Shown one piece after another: positions 55,660 through 64,000 of a DNA stretch of 64,000 nt. The notes under the pieces were generated by a model that saw only the letters and a program-made list of their open reading frames with translations, made no database searches and had not been told where the DNA came from. The stretch is from Novosphingobium sp. Leaf2. Its GTDB lineage: Bacteria > Pseudomonadota > Alphaproteobacteria > Sphingomonadales > Sphingomonadaceae. Each line of letters begins with the position of its first letter. Positions within the stretch are counted from its first letter, which is position 1. The stretch covers positions 186,001 through 250,000 of the forward strand of contig NZ_LMJY01000018.1 in the NCBI RefSeq assembly GCF_001421325.1. Direction: 5' to 3'. The translations under genes were made by a program, and so were the position numbers.

Positions 55660-57974
55660 CAGAACGCCTGCCCGATCGAGACATAGACATTCAAAACAGA
55701 TTCGCCCGGTTTGCGGCCCAGCGGTGTCGCCACATCGAGGCGGACCGGGCCGAAGTTGGTGTAGAAACGTCCGCCGATGCCGACGCCGTAGCGCAAGTCG
55801 TTAAACTGCGGGGTGGTCTGGCGATAGGCTTGGCCGCCATCGAGGAAGGCAACAACACCATAGTTGCCGAATCGATAGCGCGCCTCGAACGACCCTTCGT
55901 TAAGGCTGCGTCCGCCCACGGGTTTGCCATCGGGCGCCTGCTCGCCCAGCGCCTGATAGGCATAGCCGCGGACCGAACCGCCGCCGCCGGCATAGAGCCG
56001 CCGAGACGGCGCAATGTCGAACAGGCCAACGCCCTGAATCGTGCCAAAGCGGACCCGCCCTGCCAGCACCAGACTGTCGCTGACCGAAAAATAGGTAGAG
56101 GCGTCAAGTCGGCCGCGAACGTAGGGTTGCACCCCATTGCGAACCGACGCTTCGGGCTCCGCCAACGCTGTCAGGCGATAGCCTTTCGTGGGGTTTAGCA
56201 AATCGTCCGACGTATCGAAGCCCACCTGACCGTTGATCCCGGCGATGTAATACGTTTTGCGCGAACGACCGCCAGTGGCGGGATCATAATCGGTTTCCGC
56301 CGTGCCCAGAAACTCGATGCCATAGGCATACGTAAACCGCTTCTGCCACAAAGGCGTGGAATCGCGCGCAATGCGGGCTGCGAGCCGTCCGGTGTACGCG
56401 TCGTAGGCATCGTAGTTGTTGTGATAGGCCTGCGCCACGATTTCCAGCGTACGATCGCGCTTGCCCGCATTGGAGCGCCGGAAGGTCACGCCTGCACCCT
56501 GCTGGCGCGTGCCGGCAATGGCATTTGCGATCAGTGCGCCTTCGGGCGGGAACAGGTTGCGATGGGTCCAGGTGGCCTGCGCCGTAATACCCTCGCCGGC
56601 CGCGTAACCCACAGAGCCCGCGATCGTGCGCGGCGGCCCGGCATCCTGCACAACCTCAAGGTCCACATATTGCGTGCCGTCGCCTTCAGGCGTTGCCTGA
56701 TCGGTCTTTTTCGGGGCAACGGTTACCGTCGAGAACAAGCTGGTGGCGACGAGCGCCTTGCGCAGGTCGTCCACCTTGCGACTGTCATACAGATCGCCCT
56801 GCTTGAAGCGGGCGAGCACCTGAATATGGTCCGCCTTGAAGGCCAGATCGCCCTTGGTCGTGATACCGCCAAAGCGGCCACGTGGCCCTACGGTGACCGG
56901 CAGAGTATACACACCCGATCCGGCGTCAGGATCCAGCAGGATATCGCGCTGACCCACTTCCGCGAAGGGATAGCCGTTTTCAGGCAACGCCACCGCGATA
57001 CGGGCTTCGGCGCCCTGCACGCGATCGGCCACGATTGGCTCACCCACCTTCAGCGGGAAATTATCGGCGATCAGCGTGGGCGGCACGGTCGGGTCCGCCT
57101 TCACGTTCAATTCGGAAAACACGTAACGCTTACCCGGCGCTACCGTAAGCACTGCGGTCAACGCAGGATCATCCTGATTGCTCGCCGGATCGAGCCGCGT
57201 GCGCACGATCGGGCTGTACCAGCCCTCGGACGCCAGCACCGTCTGCATCAACTGACTGTCTTCGCTCAGCCGCGATGCGATCATCGCGCTGTTGGCGGCC
57301 TTGCCATGGCCTTTCTTGAGCGCAGACAGGGAATTGAACTCACCCGCGAGATCGGTGTCGCTCTGCTTGTCGGCAATATCGAGACCTTTCAGTTCGGTGC
57401 GATAGCGCACCTCGACATCCTTGCGGTCGCTCGGCGCATCGGCGGCGATCTTTACGGGCGTGACTTCGAACTGATTGATTGGCGGAAGTGGCGCAGTCAA
57501 TTCCGCGTCGCGCACCGGCGCATCGCCGACCGGCACCGTATTCGCGGCGGTGGTCGTCGTCGGCTGCTGGACCGCGGGAGCACCGGCAACCTGCTGCCCA
57601 GCCTGTGGCTTGGCCGTTCTGCGCTCGAATTCGTCGATCGACTCCAGCGGCTTGTCCAGCTCGGGATCGTTCGTGGCGTCAAGCTTGGGTATGGAGGCGT
57701 TGAATTCGCCGTCAGGAATGATCGGCTCTACCTGGGGCAGATCGACACCCGCAGGAGGCTTCGGCACGACGACTTGCCCGGCTTCCAAACCGTCCGTGCC
57801 TGTCTGCGCATCGGCGCCACTAGCGGCCGGGGCGGAATTGCCCCCCGATTGTTGCGCTGCAACAGACAAGGGAAAGGTCGCCGCGACAACCAAAGTGACC
57901 GCAATGACATTTCTTGCACATCCGTCCCGCAAAAAAAGGGAACAAGCGGCCTTTCGGTCGATTAGCGAGGACAT
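55659..57974 (-). CDS. tamA: Outer-membrane assembly protein TamA (Omp85 family), long N-terminal extension
   Basis: A 771-residue Omp85-family barrel. Signal peptide about 1-40 (ending SVAAQ), then roughly 150-170 residues of Pro/Ala/Gln-rich low-complexity sequence (VVVPKPPAGVDLPQVEPIIP, QQVAGAPAVQQPTTTTA) and POTRA domains. The 16-strand barrel shows RRLYAGGGGSVRGYAYQALG, the conserved VRGY loop, and ends in Phe (GQAF). E. coli TamA is about 577 residues, so the extension is clear. ATG 57974 is used (TTG 57980 is also open). The tamA-tamB order and overlap support the pair. Confidence 0.9.
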   Translation of the reverse strand: MSSLIDRKAACSLFLRDGCARNVIAVTLVVAATFPLSVAAQQSGGNSAPAASGADAQTGTDGLEAGQVVVPKPPAGVDLPQVEPIIPDGEFNASIPKLDATNDPELDKPLESIDEFERRTAKPQAGQQVAGAPAVQQPTTTTAANTVPVGDAPVRDAELTAPLPPINQFEVTPVKIAADAPSDRKDVEVRYRTELKGLDIADKQSDTDLAGEFNSLSALKKGHGKAANSAMIASRLSEDSQLMQTVLASEGWYSPIVRTRLDPASNQDDPALTAVLTVAPGKRYVFSELNVKADPTVPPTLIADNFPLKVGEPIVADRVQGAEARIAVALPENGYPFAEVGQRDILLDPDAGSGVYTLPVTVGPRGRFGGITTKGDLAFKADHIQVLARFKQGDLYDSRKVDDLRKALVATSLFSTVTVAPKKTDQATPEGDGTQYVDLEVVQDAGPPRTIAGSVGYAAGEGITAQATWTHRNLFPPEGALIANAIAGTRQQGAGVTFRRSNAGKRDRTLEIVAQAYHNNYDAYDAYTGRLAARIARDSTPLWQKRFTYAYGIEFLGTAETDYDPATGGRSRKTYYIAGINGQVGFDTSDDLLNPTKGYRLTALAEPEASVRNGVQPYVRGRLDASTYFSVSDSLVLAGRVRFGTIQGVGLFDIAPSRRLYAGGGGSVRGYAYQALGEQAPDGKPVGGRSLNEGSFEARYRFGNYGVVAFLDGGQAYRQTTPQFNDLRYGVGIGGRFYTNFGPVRLDVATPLGRKPGESVLNVYVSIGQAF

Positions 57975-58081
57975 GAACAACGCGACAAATCACCCCTGTG
58001 CCAGACAACCGCGTCCGGCCCCTCCTGAACATGCGTATAGCACGGCGTTAACGAAAGTTCCCTTTCATCGGCAACCATTTG

Positions 58082-59206
58082 ATGGATAGCAAGAACGTCG
58101 GGGATGAGAAACCCCAAGCAAGTGGCGGGCAAGGCGAGCAGGCGCAGATGATCGATCCGAAGCCTGGCTACGACGCAGCTTCACCGTGGAGCATGCCCGC
58201 AGCGGCTTGGATAAGCGTGCTCAAGCGCGTGTGGGTGATGATCGGATTCCACGAACTGGGATTGCTGGCGGCTGGCCTCGCCTTCTACGTTTTTCTGGCC
58301 CTCACGCCGTTGATCGGTGCAACGGTGATGGTCTACGGCCTGGTCGCGAACGTCGACACGGTACGCAAGCAGATCGCCAGCATCGTTGATGTGGTGCCCG
58401 CAGATGTCGCGCGGCTGCTGGAAGAGCAACTCCTGCGGATCATTTCGACGAACGCCAGCGTGACGGGGCTGGCGCTTGTCATCGCGCTGTTCTTTGCGAT
58501 CTATGGCGGCATGCGCGCGGCAGGCGGCATGGTGAGCGCGCTCAACATCATCAATGAAGAGCGCGAAACGCGCGGGATCATCGTGCTGACGTTGCGCACC
58601 GCGGTACTGACCCTTGCGGCGATCACCATCGCGCTCACCGGTGTGCTGTCCGGCGGTATCTTCGCCTGGCTGCAAATTCAGACCGGCGTTTTCCTTGGCG
58701 ACATCACAGCGTTGCTGTTCAAGATCTTGACTTGGGTTGCCGCGATCGGCCTGGGCAGCACGGGTTTTGCGCTGATCATGCGTTACGGGCCTGATCGCAG
58801 GCCCGCAAAGTGGCGCTGGCTGGTGCCGGGCTCTCTGCTGGCAACGCTGCTCTGGATCGCGGTATCGTTCGGCTTCTCGCTCTACGTCGCTTATATCAGC
58901 GATTACAATGCCATGTATGGGTCGCTCTCGGCGGTCGTGGTGTTTCTGATGTGGTTGTTCCTTTCAGCGTACGGCGTGCTCCTCGGGGCCCTGCTCAATG
59001 CGGAGATAGAGCGCCAGACGCTGTGCGATACGACTGCGGGTCCCGCCAGGCCGATCGGTCGACGGGGTGCCGTGCTTGCCGATCTGGTCGATGATAATGT
59101 CCCGTCCTCGGATCAGCTTCACAAACGCAAACGCCGCCGTGCCGAGGCGGCCCGCCTCAAGGCGCAGGGCGAGAATGGGCCGGACACCGCCGAGACGACA
59201 GAATGA
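58082..59206 (+). CDS. YihY/UPF0761 family inner-membrane protein
   Basis: A 374-residue polytopic protein of the YihY/virulence-factor BrkB (UPF0761) family. It has about six hydrophobic segments, the [23 protein letters not shown] start of the domain, [25 protein letters not shown], and the late [24 protein letters not shown] motif. The charged C-terminal tail ([13 protein letters not shown]) is cytosolic. The function is not settled. ATG 58082 is used; a TTG lies one codon earlier. It diverges from tamA. Confidence 0.88.
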   Translation: MDSKNVGDEKPQASGGQGEQAQMIDPKPGYDAASPWSMPAAAWISVLKRVWVMIGFHELGLLAAGLAFYVFLALTPLIGATVMVYGLVANVDTVRKQIASIVDVVPADVARLLEEQLLRIISTNASVTGLALVIALFFAIYGGMRAAGGMVSALNIINEERETRGIIVLTLRTAVLTLAAITIALTGVLSGGIFAWLQIQTGVFLGDITALLFKILTWVAAIGLGSTGFALIMRYGPDRRPAKWRWLVPGSLLATLLWIAVSFGFSLYVAYISDYNAMYGSLSAVVVFLMWLFLSAYGVLLGALLNAEIERQTLCDTTAGPARPIGRRGAVLADLVDDNVPSSDQLHKRKRRRAEAARLKAQGENGPDTAETTE

Positions 59207-59261
59207 CCACAAGAGAATGACTAGGCCGAACACATTCACCTGCCTTCGGGGTTGATCGGAA

Positions 59262-59285
59262 TGTGATGCATAGTTATACATCACA
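59262..59285. promoter_or_regulatory. 24-bp imperfect palindrome upstream of the HTH-RibB gene (operator candidate)
   Basis: TGTGATG (59262-59268) pairs with CATCACA (59279-59285), and inside them ATA pairs with TAT, with one mismatch between. The site lies 27 bases before the ATG of the next gene, in an AT-rich stretch. It is a good candidate for binding by a dimeric regulator, possibly the HTH domain of the same protein. It is not a CRP box, as the half-sites are too far apart. Confidence 0.55.
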
Positions 59286-59298
59286 CATCTTAATGTGT
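59283..59298. promoter_or_regulatory. Second inverted repeat next to the ribB start
   Basis: ACACAT (59283-59288) pairs with ATGTGT (59293-59298) around CTTA. It overlaps the end of the larger palindrome by three bases and ends 14 bases before the start codon. It may be a second operator half or an RNA hairpin near the ribosome site. Confidence 0.45.
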
Positions 59299-59312
59299 GG
59301 ATTAACATCGCA

Positions 59313-60629
59313 ATGGCCAGTGACATAATCGAAAAAGTCCGCAAGCTGATAATTGATGGCGGCATGAGCAAGGCGGGGCTGGCGCGTGCTGCAGGATTGC
59401 ACGCCAATACCTTGCGAGACTGCACGGAGCCGGACTGGAACCCGACGGCCGATACACTTGGCAAGCTGGAGCGTGTTCTGTTCGCCAACGACGAGCGCAA
59501 TGCGCTGGTGCCGATCGAGGAAATCATCGACGAAGCGCGCAACGGCCGGATGTTTATTCTGGTGGATGACGAAGATCGCGAGAATGAAGGCGACCTCATC
59601 ATCCCGGCACAGATGGCCACGCCAAGCGCCATCAATTTCATGGCTACACATGGGCGCGGCCTGATCTGCCTGGCCCTTGCGGGCAAGCGGATCGAGGAAC
59701 TGGGCCTTGATCTGATGAGCCGGCAGAACGGCACCCGGCACGAAACCGCGTTTACCGTCTCGATCGAGGCGCGCGAAGGCGTCACCACAGGAATTTCCGC
59801 AGCGGACCGTGCACGGACTATATCTGTTGCGATCGACGGATCGAAATCGCGCGACGATATCGTCACGCCGGGTCACGTCTTTCCGCTACGAGCCCGTGAG
59901 GGCGGCGTTCTGGTGCGTGCTGGTCACACTGAAGCGGCGGTGGACATATCCCGCCTTGCCGGCCTCAATCCTTCTGGCGTGATCTGCGAGATCATGAAAG
60001 AGGACGGCGCGATGGCGCGCATGGACGATCTGATGGCGTTTGCCCGCCTGCACGAATTGAAGATCGGCACGATTCGGGATCTGATCGCTTATCGCCGACG
60101 GCATGATCGGATGATCGAGAAGCGCAGCGAAGTTGCCTTTCATTCCCGCCACGGCGGCGACTGGACCGCGCGGTCCTATTATAACCGGGCAACCGGGGAT
60201 GAAACGGTCGCGCTCGTCAAAGGTCGCATAGATCCGGCACAGCCAACTCTGGTGCGCATGCACACCCTGTCGATGTTCAGCGACATCTTCGGAGACGATT
60301 CGGGCGAGCGAGGCGATCTGCTGCACGATTCCATGCGGATGATCGCAGCCGAAGGCGCCGGCGCAATCGTGGTCATCAATCGTCCGATGACTAAAATGAT
60401 GTCGCGGATGATCGATATCCGCAACGAGATACGCGGCGGCGGCAGCCCGGACCTCGAAGAAATCCGCGATTACGGCGTAGGCGCCCAAATCCTGGCGGAA
60501 CTGGGTATCCATGACATGATCTTGTTGACCAACACCCGCCATTCCCTTGTCGCGCTGGAAGGGTATGGACTCAACATCGTAGCGGAGCGACCGATCACCG
60601 GTAGCTGCGCCGAAACGCACGAAGGATAA
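59313..60629 (+). CDS. ribB: HTH-DHBP synthase (RibB) with degenerate GTP-cyclohydrolase-II-like domain
   Basis: A 438-residue three-part protein. Residues about 1-60 form a Cro/CI-like helix-turn-helix ([19 protein letters not shown]). About 62-270 are 3,4-dihydroxy-2-butanone-4-phosphate synthase, with [37 protein letters not shown] and GHTEAAVDI intact, so the riboflavin-pathway step should work. About 285-430 are GCHII-like, but the three zinc Cys of true RibA (CxxxxxxxxCxC region) are absent in [16 protein letters not shown] and the GRGIG active-site motif is lost. It resembles RibBX-type hybrids plus an HTH. ribH follows after seven bases. ATG 59313 chosen; GTG 59295 is open. Confidence 0.9.
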   Translation: MASDIIEKVRKLIIDGGMSKAGLARAAGLHANTLRDCTEPDWNPTADTLGKLERVLFANDERNALVPIEEIIDEARNGRMFILVDDEDRENEGDLIIPAQMATPSAINFMATHGRGLICLALAGKRIEELGLDLMSRQNGTRHETAFTVSIEAREGVTTGISAADRARTISVAIDGSKSRDDIVTPGHVFPLRAREGGVLVRAGHTEAAVDISRLAGLNPSGVICEIMKEDGAMARMDDLMAFARLHELKIGTIRDLIAYRRRHDRMIEKRSEVAFHSRHGGDWTARSYYNRATGDETVALVKGRIDPAQPTLVRMHTLSMFSDIFGDDSGERGDLLHDSMRMIAAEGAGAIVVINRPMTKMMSRMIDIRNEIRGGGSPDLEEIRDYGVGAQILAELGIHDMILLTNTRHSLVALEGYGLNIVAERPITGSCAETHEG

Positions 60630-60636
60630 AACCGCA

Positions 60637-61059
60637 ATGGCCCGATTTCTGATCGTTGAAGCCCGATTCTATGAACGCCTGAACGATTTGCTGATCGACG
60701 GTGCGAAGGCGGCAATTAAAGCCGCTGGACACAAGGCCGATGTCATCTCGGTGCCCGGTGCGCTGGAAATTCCCGCCGCCATTTCCTTGGCGGATGGCTC
60801 AGGAAACTATGACGGATATGTCGCCTTGGGCGTGGTCATCCGGGGGGAAACCTACCACTTCGAGATTGTAGCCGGCGAATCGGCGCGCGGCATCATGGCG
60901 CTGACCATGGACGGAATTCCGATCGGCAATGGTATCCTTACCGTCGAAAACGAAGCCCAGGCACTTGAGCGCGCCGATCCATCACGCAAGGATAAGGGCG
61001 GCGAAGCGGCTCGTGCAGCCGTAGCGCTTTACGATCTCAAGCAGCGCTTCGACGGATGA
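60637..61059 (+). CDS. ribH: 6,7-dimethyl-8-ribityllumazine synthase
   Basis: It condenses the butanone phosphate made by RibB with the ribitylamino-pyrimidine, the penultimate step to riboflavin. The 140-residue protein has [34 protein letters not shown] with the catalytic His, and [19 protein letters not shown]. Length is within the family range (short, type-I-like form). It is seven bases downstream of the HTH-RibB gene and almost certainly co-transcribed with it, so the palindromic DNA upstream would control both. Confidence 0.95.
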   Translation: MARFLIVEARFYERLNDLLIDGAKAAIKAAGHKADVISVPGALEIPAAISLADGSGNYDGYVALGVVIRGETYHFEIVAGESARGIMALTMDGIPIGNGILTVENEAQALERADPSRKDKGGEAARAAVALYDLKQRFDG

Positions 61060-61433
61060 TCACGGGTTGCTGCCGCGTCCCGCGCGGAAAACGGAGGACA
61101 CGGCTCTCGTGAACTTGCCTTTTAAGGTATCTCCGGGAAAATTACGTAATGATACCTAGTGAAGCACCCACCTCCAAGCGCGCGCTGCTATGTTCTCGGC
61201 TGCGATGCGTAGTCTGCAGAAACTGCAAGCAATGTGTTCCCAAGTAGGACGTATGCCAATTCGTCGTTTTTTAACAAATGTTCTTGGTGTAGCGCAGCTT
61301 TGTCTTCCGAATTAGGTCTAAATCGGAGGATTTCGAAAAACCAATGCCAGGTCAACTGGCGGGTCGCAAACCGAGGCTCGGGAAACGAGTCCGGGCTGGA
61401 GATGCTATCTGCAGCCTGCCGGAGAACACGTTA
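61060..61433. other. 374-base low-GC intergenic interval with an inverted repeat
   Basis: GC content falls clearly below that of the flanking genes. An inverted repeat AGGTATC (61125-61131) / GATACCT (61151-61157), spaced by 19 bases, is the only structure I see. T-rich patches (61261-61275) follow. Short open frames here lack ribosome sites and codon bias, so I call none. It may hold the promoter of the small gene at 61434. Confidence 0.4.
61125..61157. repeat. Inverted repeat AGGTATC/GATACCT
   Basis: Seven-base inverted repeat arms with a 19-base AT-rich spacer that itself contains ATTACGTAAT (61141-61150), a perfect 10-bp palindrome. The nested palindromes could be a regulator site serving the small downstream gene or the MarR-like regulator. 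This is a by-eye observation without functional support. Confidence 0.4.
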
Positions 61434-61613
61434 ATGAACAAAAATGCCGCTGCCGACGCAGTGCTAACCGAACTTTACGGCTGCATTGCCAGACTTGATG
61501 ACCTTGGTGCGTCATTGGCTGCAATCCACGTGGATGCTGCGATCGAATCCCTGTGCCGTCAATTCACACTTGCACGCAGAACCTCCGATACGGATCAAGC
61601 TGCGCGCGACTAG
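61434..61613 (+). CDS. Small hypothetical protein
   Basis: A 59-residue acidic-to-neutral, Ala-rich, probably helical protein (NAAADAVLTELYGCIARLDDLGASLAAIHVDAAIESLC within its length, given here in part only as AAADAVLTELYGCIARLDD). GGAG lies about 10 bases before the ATG and codon use resembles real genes more than the surrounding DNA. There is no signal peptide or membrane segment. It stands 98 bases before the MarR-like gene. No family recognised. Confidence 0.5.
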   Translation: MNKNAAADAVLTELYGCIARLDDLGASLAAIHVDAAIESLCRQFTLARRTSDTDQAARD

Positions 61614-61711
61614 TACGCGCCCGCCCCATAAGGTTTCATCCAACGCGGACGATATTCGTAGGTATGCGGACCAGGGTTTTGGTCCGATCCTAAGATGTTT
61701 GTGACGCATCA

Positions 61712-62356
61712 ATGGATTTAACCTGCGCAGAAAGCACAAGCAAAGTTCTGCGAATTGGAACCGGGTGCCACATATTCATGGAGAATACCGACCAGTTGAT
61801 GCGTAACCGCGCCAAGGCCATTCGCCTTATCGGTATCGCGAACGAATTGCTGGCGATGGCGCGAGAACTGGAAATTGGCGAAAGCCCATCCATGCTGATG
61901 AAATCGCTGGCAAACAAGGATGAGCCACGAGCCAGCGAAAAATCCACAGCGAGCCAGGATCACCCCATCTGGGTGGAGCTTGCCAGGCAAACCTACGAAG
62001 ACCGGCGGCGGCGCATCAAGATATTCCGAACCGATGATCTGTTCGGCGAGCCTGCGTGGGACATCCTGCTCGATCTGTTCATCGCGGCCAAGGAACGGCG
62101 CCGGGTATCGGTGACAAGCGCCTGCATCGGCTCCGCCGTGCCCTCCACCACGGCGCTGCGGTGGATCGCGCAGCTGGAAAAGCATGGTCTGCTCGTGCGG
62201 GAGGCTGATCCCGGTGACGCTCGGCGGGTCTACGTCAAGCTCAGCGCCAAGGGCTACGCCGCGATGCTGGAATACTTCGCATCCGCGTCTCGCGCGGTCG
62301 TCCGGCTGGATGAGGCGCAGCCTGCAACGCTCGCCCGGCTGATCAGCTACCAGTAA
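61712..62356 (+). CDS. MarR-like winged-helix transcriptional regulator
   Basis: A 214-residue regulator. The N-terminal half is helical and charged, and residues about 115-200 form a winged helix with SVTSACIGSAVPSTTALRWIAQLEKHGLLVREADP followed by the wing (DARRVYVKLSAKG). The sequence SSTTALRW-type recognition helix and the DPGDARRV wing are MarR-like. ATG 61712 is taken; ATG 61778 is an internal alternative that would remove 22 residues. The target is unknown; the adjacent small gene and the enolase gene downstream (convergent) are not obvious targets. Confidence 0.72.
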   Translation: MDLTCAESTSKVLRIGTGCHIFMENTDQLMRNRAKAIRLIGIANELLAMARELEIGESPSMLMKSLANKDEPRASEKSTASQDHPIWVELARQTYEDRRRRIKIFRTDDLFGEPAWDILLDLFIAAKERRRVSVTSACIGSAVPSTTALRWIAQLEKHGLLVREADPGDARRVYVKLSAKGYAAMLEYFASASRAVVRLDEAQPATLARLISYQ

Positions 62357-62374
62357 CGCAAATGGCGGATCATC

Positions 62375-62411
62375 CTCCGCTGCTCCCGGTCAAAGCCGGT
62401 CAGCAGCGGAG
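62375..62411. repeat. Perfect 10-bp hairpin between convergent MarR-like and eno genes
   Basis: CTCCGCTGCT (62375-62384) pairs exactly with AGCAGCGGAG (62402-62411) around a 17-base loop that can pair further (CCGG/CCGG). No U-run follows on either strand. It may be a bidirectional, factor-dependent stop for the two converging genes. Confidence 0.5.
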
Positions 62412-62435
62412 AACGCATCATGGTGTTAACGCGGC

Positions 62436-63842
<1,407 letters not shown>

Positions 63843-63905
63843 TCATATCGCTGTATATGAAGGCGGCACCAAGCGCCCAAGGAAGCTCAAGGAAGGGATA
63901 CCATC

Positions 63906-64000
63906 ATGGTCGACGCCACAACTTCTGCCGGCAACGGCACCGAAAGCGCCAAGAACCACTTCAGCAAAGCCGTGGAAGAGGCCAAGGCCGCCGCGCAGGC
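63906..64000 (+). CDS. Phasin family protein, 3' end outside window
   Basis: ATG 63906 opens MVDATTSAGNGTESAKNHFSK and a run of Ala/Lys/Glu-rich helix (AVEEAKAAAQA) up to the window edge. AAGGAAGGG sits upstream. The start resembles alphaproteobacterial Phasin_2-type granule-associated proteins that coat polyhydroxyalkanoate granules. Only 31 residues are visible, so identity is moderately sure. Confidence 0.6.
   Translation, partial: MVDATTSAGNGTESAKNHFSKAVEEAKAAAQ

Noticed and set aside
59262..59285. A CRP/FNR-type box before ribB (TGTGA...TCACA).
   Set aside because: The half-sites are 14 bases apart instead of about 6, so it does not fit CRP geometry; kept as a generic palindrome.
59207..59312. 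An FMN (RFN) riboswitch ahead of ribB.
   Set aside because: The leader is only about 100 bases and lacks the conserved RFN core segments; palindromes are present instead.
61232..61315. A 27-codon ORF (MCSQVGRM start) in the low-GC interval.
   Set aside because: No ribosome site, no codon bias and no neighbour that supports it; too short to call.

Overview
The window is a chromosomal segment of a high-GC alphaproteobacterium, most likely a sphingomonad (Sphingomonadales, Novosphingobium/Sphingomonas-like). The assignment rests on gene content and order seen here: an rsmI-yraN-gshB group facing an LpoA/YraM-type lipoprotein, the hrcA-grpE pair, a mreB-mreC-mreD-mrdA-rodA elongasome operon, two TonB-dependent receptors, a phasin gene and an HTH-RibB-ribH pair. 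Nearly all of it is core chromosome. I see no insertion sequence, prophage, integron or CRISPR array. No database search was possible, so family names come from motif recognition.

Layout. 0-5.4 kb: 5'-truncated view of dnaK (its start is inside, its C-terminus outside), two copper-type envelope proteins around a metallopeptidase-like gene, a glycine-zipper lipoprotein, grpE and hrcA. 5.5-9.6 kb: RNase PH, RdgB, HemW, XerC, then a DedA protein. 9.6-17.6 kb: gshB, yraN and rsmI facing an LpoA-like lipoprotein, then parE, a serine hydrolase and a GT87-type membrane glycosyltransferase. 17.7-21.1 kb: a MoxR ATPase and a VWA protein with a GFA-type zinc protein and a DUF817 membrane protein between them. 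21.1-30.2 kb: NamZ/DUF1343, a DOMON-like protein, tyrS, a PilZ protein, a ZnuD-like receptor behind a perfect palindrome, an MFS-cysK-dienelactone hydrolase run and hisI. 30.2-35.4 kb: a non-coding stretch with an orphan terminator, comF, a methyltransferase, and glyS/glyQ, where glyS carries an AT-rich block.

35.5-42.3 kb: tandem TraB/GumN paralogues, rplY, pth, ychF, a lipoprotein and mutL. 42.5-48.6 kb: the rod-shape operon and two identical tRNA-Lys(CTT) genes. 48.7-58.0 kb: a second TonB-dependent receptor, a PilZ protein, a small lipoprotein and the tamB-tamA translocation pair. 58.1-64 kb: a YihY-type membrane protein, the HTH-RibB fusion behind palindromic operator-like DNA, ribH, a low-GC interval with a small gene, a MarR-like regulator, enolase and the start of a phasin.

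Functional threads are proteostasis (dnaK, grpE, hrcA), cell-envelope building (LpoA-like, mre/mrd, TamAB, NamZ), translation (tyrS, glyQS, rplY, pth, ychF, tRNA-Lys), metal and cofactor homeostasis (PCuAC, cupredoxin, ZnuD-like, hemW, gshB, riboflavin) and c-di-GMP sensing (two PilZ proteins). The best candidates for something under-described are the HTH-RibB-degenerate-GCHII protein with its palindromic upstream DNA, the structured non-coding stretch near 30.4 kb, the AT-rich tract inside glyS and the MoxR-GFA-DUF817-VWA locus.
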